Source: an uncultured Lachnospiraceae bacterium
Lineage (GTDB): Bacteria; Bacillota; Clostridia; Lachnospirales; Lachnospiraceae
Direction: 5' to 3'
Length of the DNA stretch: 7,443 bases
NCBI GenBank assembly: GCA_947178115.1
Contig: CAMWXF010000077.1
Span: forward strand, 1 to 7,443
Shown: positions 5,723 to 7,443 of the stretch, one piece after another
How positions within the stretch are numbered: position 1 is the first letter of the stretch
How the letters are laid out: every line of letters begins with the position of its first letter
Made by a program: the position numbers and the translations under genes
The notes under the pieces: model-generated
The model's database searches: none
What the model saw: only the letters and a program-made list of their open reading frames with translations
What the model was told of the DNA's origin: nothing

Positions 5723-5759
5723 CGAATAAGCAATGGAACATTCCAAGTCTGCTTATTCG
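5723..5759 (+). repeat. Second leader hairpin between the terminator and metK
   Basis: CGAATAAGC (5723-5731) pairs perfectly over 9 bp with GCTTATTCG (5751-5759). Inside is a small TGGA/TCCA stem (5734-5737, 5742-5745). No T-run follows, so it is not a terminator. Its arms carry the same AATAAG/CTTATT sequence as riboswitch P1 and the terminator, so it could join the pairing exchange. It lies only in transcripts that have escaped termination and ends 21 nt before the metK ribosome site. Confidence 0.6.
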
Positions 5760-5794
5760 GCAATTCACAAAAACCTAAGCAAAGGAGAATAAAC

Positions 5795-6982
5795 ATGGAA
5801 AAGAGATTATTTACCTCAGAATCAGTAACAGAAGGACATCCCGACAAAGTCTGCGATGCCATTTCCGATGCCATCCTGGATGCGTGCATGGCGAAAGATC
5901 CGATGAGCCGTGTTGCCTGCGAGACTGCAGTCTGCACGGGATTCGTGCTGGTAACCGGAGAGATCACTACGAATGCATACGTTGATATGCAGAAAATCGT
6001 ACGTGAAACCGTTAAAGAAATCGGTTATACCAAGTCCGAATACGGATTTGACGGCAACACCTGTGCCGTGCTGGTAGCGATCGATGAGCAGTCCTCCGAT
6101 ATCGCAATGGGTGTGGACAAGGCTCTGGAAGCAAAAGAAAATAAGATGTCCGATGCCGAGATCGAGGCCATCGGCGCGGGCGATCAGGGTATGATGTTCG
6201 GATATGCTACGAACGAGACGGAGGAGTACATGCCTTACCCCATCTCTCTTGCACATAAACTGGCATTACAGCTTACGAAGGTGCGTAAGGACGGCACTCT
6301 TACTTATTTAAGACCGGACGGCAAGAGCCAGGTGTCCGTAGAGTATGACGAGGCGGGCAAGCCGGTAAGACTGGAAGCGGTTGTATTATCCACGCAGCAT
6401 GATGCCGATGTGACCCAGGAGCAGATCCATGAGGATATCAAGAAATATGTATTTGATCCGATCCTTCCGAAGGAACTGATTGATGACAATACCAAGTTCT
6501 TTATCAATCCGACAGGACGTTTCGTAATCGGCGGACCTCACGGTGATGCAGGTCTGACAGGCCGTAAGATCATCGTAGATACATATGGCGGTTATGCGCG
6601 TCACGGCGGCGGCGCTTTCTCCGGTAAGGACTGCACGAAGGTTGACCGTTCCGCGGCTTACGCAGCACGTTATGTGGCTAAGAATATCGTAGCAGCAGGA
6701 CTTGCAGACAAGTGCGAGATTCAGTTGTCCTATGCGATCGGTGTTGCACAGCCTACTTCCATCATGGTAGATGCTTTTGGTACAGGTAAGGTATCTGATG
6801 AGAAACTGGTAGACATCGTTCGTGAGAACTTCGACCTTCGTCCGGCGGGAATCATCAAGATGCTTGACCTTCGCCGCCCGATCTACAAGCAGACAGCGGC
6901 TTACGGACATTTTGGACGTAATGATCTAGATTTACCTTGGGAGAGGCTTGACAAGGTGGATGTGCTGAAGAAGTATCTGTAA
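5795..6982 (+). CDS. metK: S-adenosylmethionine synthetase (methionine adenosyltransferase)
   Basis: The 395-residue cytoplasmic enzyme makes S-adenosylmethionine from ATP and L-methionine, releasing phosphate and pyrophosphate. All family signatures are present: the N-terminal [20 protein letters not shown] (8-27) with H15 and D17 of the active site, [12 protein letters not shown] (127-138) for ATP binding, the [20 protein letters not shown] region (237-256), GGGAFSGKD (271-279) for phosphate binding, and [21 protein letters not shown] (282-302). Length matches the usual 390-400 residues. The ATG is set by AAAGGAG (5781-5787), 7 nt upstream. Expression is controlled by the SAM-I riboswitch, a direct product feedback loop. 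It appears to be a single-gene unit closed by a strong terminator, although murA read-through may also contribute. Confidence 0.98.
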   Translation: MEKRLFTSESVTEGHPDKVCDAISDAILDACMAKDPMSRVACETAVCTGFVLVTGEITTNAYVDMQKIVRETVKEIGYTKSEYGFDGNTCAVLVAIDEQSSDIAMGVDKALEAKENKMSDAEIEAIGAGDQGMMFGYATNETEEYMPYPISLAHKLALQLTKVRKDGTLTYLRPDGKSQVSVEYDEAGKPVRLEAVVLSTQHDADVTQEQIHEDIKKYVFDPILPKELIDDNTKFFINPTGRFVIGGPHGDAGLTGRKIIVDTYGGYARHGGGAFSGKDCTKVDRSAAYAARYVAKNIVAAGLADKCEIQLSYAIGVAQPTSIMVDAFGTGKVSDEKLVDIVRENFDLRPAGIIKMLDLRRPIYKQTAAYGHFGRNDLDLPWERLDKVDVLKKYL

Positions 6983-7016
6983 GAATTTCAAAATAGATGA
7001 GAAATATGTAAAAATG

Positions 7017-7052
7017 AAAAAGGGGATATTGCTTAGGCAGTATCTTCTTTTT
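7017..7052. terminator. Strong intrinsic terminator after metK
   Basis: Bases 7017-7032 pair with 7037-7052 over 16 positions (three G-T wobbles) around a TTAG loop. The A-rich left flank and T-rich right flank make it usable in both directions. It lies 34 nt after the metK stop, and the TTAG loop is the same as in the riboswitch terminator. Confidence 0.88.
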
Positions 7053-7076
7053 ATATGTAAGTGTTCTTTTATGCGT

Positions 7077-7093
7077 GCATTTTTAAAAAATGC
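7077..7093. repeat. 17-bp AT-rich palindrome before the dnaE promoter
   Basis: GCATTTTT (7077-7084), one A, AAAAATGC (7086-7093). It is perfectly symmetrical about one base and lies about 40 bp upstream of the dnaE -35. It has no T-run after it on either strand, so it is more likely a protein site or chance AT-rich symmetry than a terminator. Confidence 0.35.
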
Positions 7094-7131
7094 TGTAGTT
7101 CGCAGAATGTGAAAAGTAATGAAACACTTCT

Positions 7132-7159
7132 TTGCGCCATAAGTTCTTTGTGATAAAAT
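7132..7159 (+). promoter_or_regulatory. dnaE promoter (extended -10)
   Basis: TAAAAT (7154-7159, 5 of 6) is preceded by TGA, an extended -10, with a weak TTGCGC (7132-7137) 16 bp upstream. The predicted start near 7166 gives a short leader of about 25 nt. Confidence 0.5.
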
Positions 7160-7191
7160 GGAAACAGTAATGTAAAGAGAGGTCCCCACAC

Positions 7192-7443
7192 ATGGCATTT
7201 GCACATTTACACGTCCACACAGAGTACAGTCTGCTGGATGGCTCCAATAAAATCAAAGAATATGTCAAGCGCGTCAAAGAGCTGGGTATGGACAGTGCCG
7301 CCATCACGGATCATGGTGTCATGTACGGCGTCATTGATTTCTATAAAGAGGCGACTGCCGCAGGTATCAATCCCATCATCGGATGCGAAGTCTATGTGGC
7401 ACCTCATTCCCGCTTTGACAGAGAACTGACCGGCGGTGACGAC
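7192..7443 (+). CDS. dnaE: DNA polymerase III alpha subunit, N-terminal part
   Basis: 84 codons are visible and the frame runs off the window end. The sequence opens MAFAHLHVHTEYSLLDGSNK, the hallmark start of the bacterial DNA polymerase III alpha subunit, whose first domain is a PHP domain. H7 and H9 in HLHVH and D40-H41 in AITDHGVMYG are the usual PHP metal-site residues. GCEVYVAP (64-71) is also typical. The protein as a whole is the replicative or lagging-strand polymerase. In low-GC Gram-positives DnaE works alongside PolC, which lacks this arrangement at its N-terminus. The ATG is supported by AGAGAGG (7176-7182), 9 nt upstream. An independent promoter and the metK terminator before it make this the start of a new transcription unit. 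The catalytic palm lies outside the window. Confidence 0.93.
   Translation, partial: MAFAHLHVHTEYSLLDGSNKIKEYVKRVKELGMDSAAITDHGVMYGVIDFYKEATAAGINPIIGCEVYVAPHSRFDRELTGGDD

Noticed and set aside
5822..6256. Minus-strand frame of 144 codons inside metK
   Set aside because: It is antisense to an intact metK with no promoter, ribosome site or recognisable product.
6386..6910. Minus-strand frame of 174 codons inside metK
   Set aside because: Codon-bias shadow of metK with no domain, start signal or neighbour to support it.
7199..7429. Plus-strand frame of 76 codons near the window end
   Set aside because: It is out of frame with dnaE, which starts at 7192 with an unmistakable PHP-domain N-terminus.

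Overview
The window looks like core chromosome from a low-to-medium GC Gram-positive bacterium of the class Clostridia, most likely Lachnospiraceae-like. The assignment rests on sigma-A promoters with extended -10 (TGn) elements, AAAGGAG-type ribosome binding sites, a transcription-terminating SAM-I (S-box) riboswitch in front of metK, a membrane-anchored LysM/G5/M23 cell-wall hydrolase, and a DinB of the HIDVNSAYLSW type. It was made by reading alone, without a database search. I see no mobile element, CRISPR array, tRNA, rRNA or phage gene, and no gene is obviously broken.

Layout. Bases 1-249 are the 3' end of an unrecognised gene whose product ends in a membrane segment. A flavin reductase-like gene (281-898) follows closely. 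It converges, with only 9 bp between stop codons, on dinB (DNA polymerase IV, minus strand, 908-2149). A compact divergent promoter region (about 2150-2315) separates dinB from a cell-wall M23 peptidase gene (2316-3902). This region holds a direct repeat that exactly fits the WalR (YycF) consensus. About 290 bp without a gene follow (3903-4193), carrying a good promoter and a roughly 180-nt, AT-rich, structured leader for murA (4194-5486), the first committed enzyme of peptidoglycan precursor synthesis. Directly after murA come a promoter, a SAM-I riboswitch with its terminator, one additional hairpin, and metK (SAM synthetase, 5795-6982). A strong intrinsic terminator (7017-7052) closes metK. 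The window ends inside the first 84 codons of dnaE (DNA polymerase III alpha subunit), which has its own extended -10 promoter.

How it works together. Two neighbours concern the cell wall: the M23 hydrolase, probably under WalRK-type control, and MurA. dinB and dnaE are replication and repair polymerases. metK is feedback-controlled by its own product through the riboswitch. No terminator is visible between murA and metK, so murA transcripts probably run into the riboswitch, and its terminator may also define the murA 3' end when SAM is high.

Novelty. I found no wholly new system. The points most worth a second look are the WalR-like box at the M23 promoter, the structured murA leader with competing stems, and the extra hairpin after the metK riboswitch, whose arms repeat the switching sequence.
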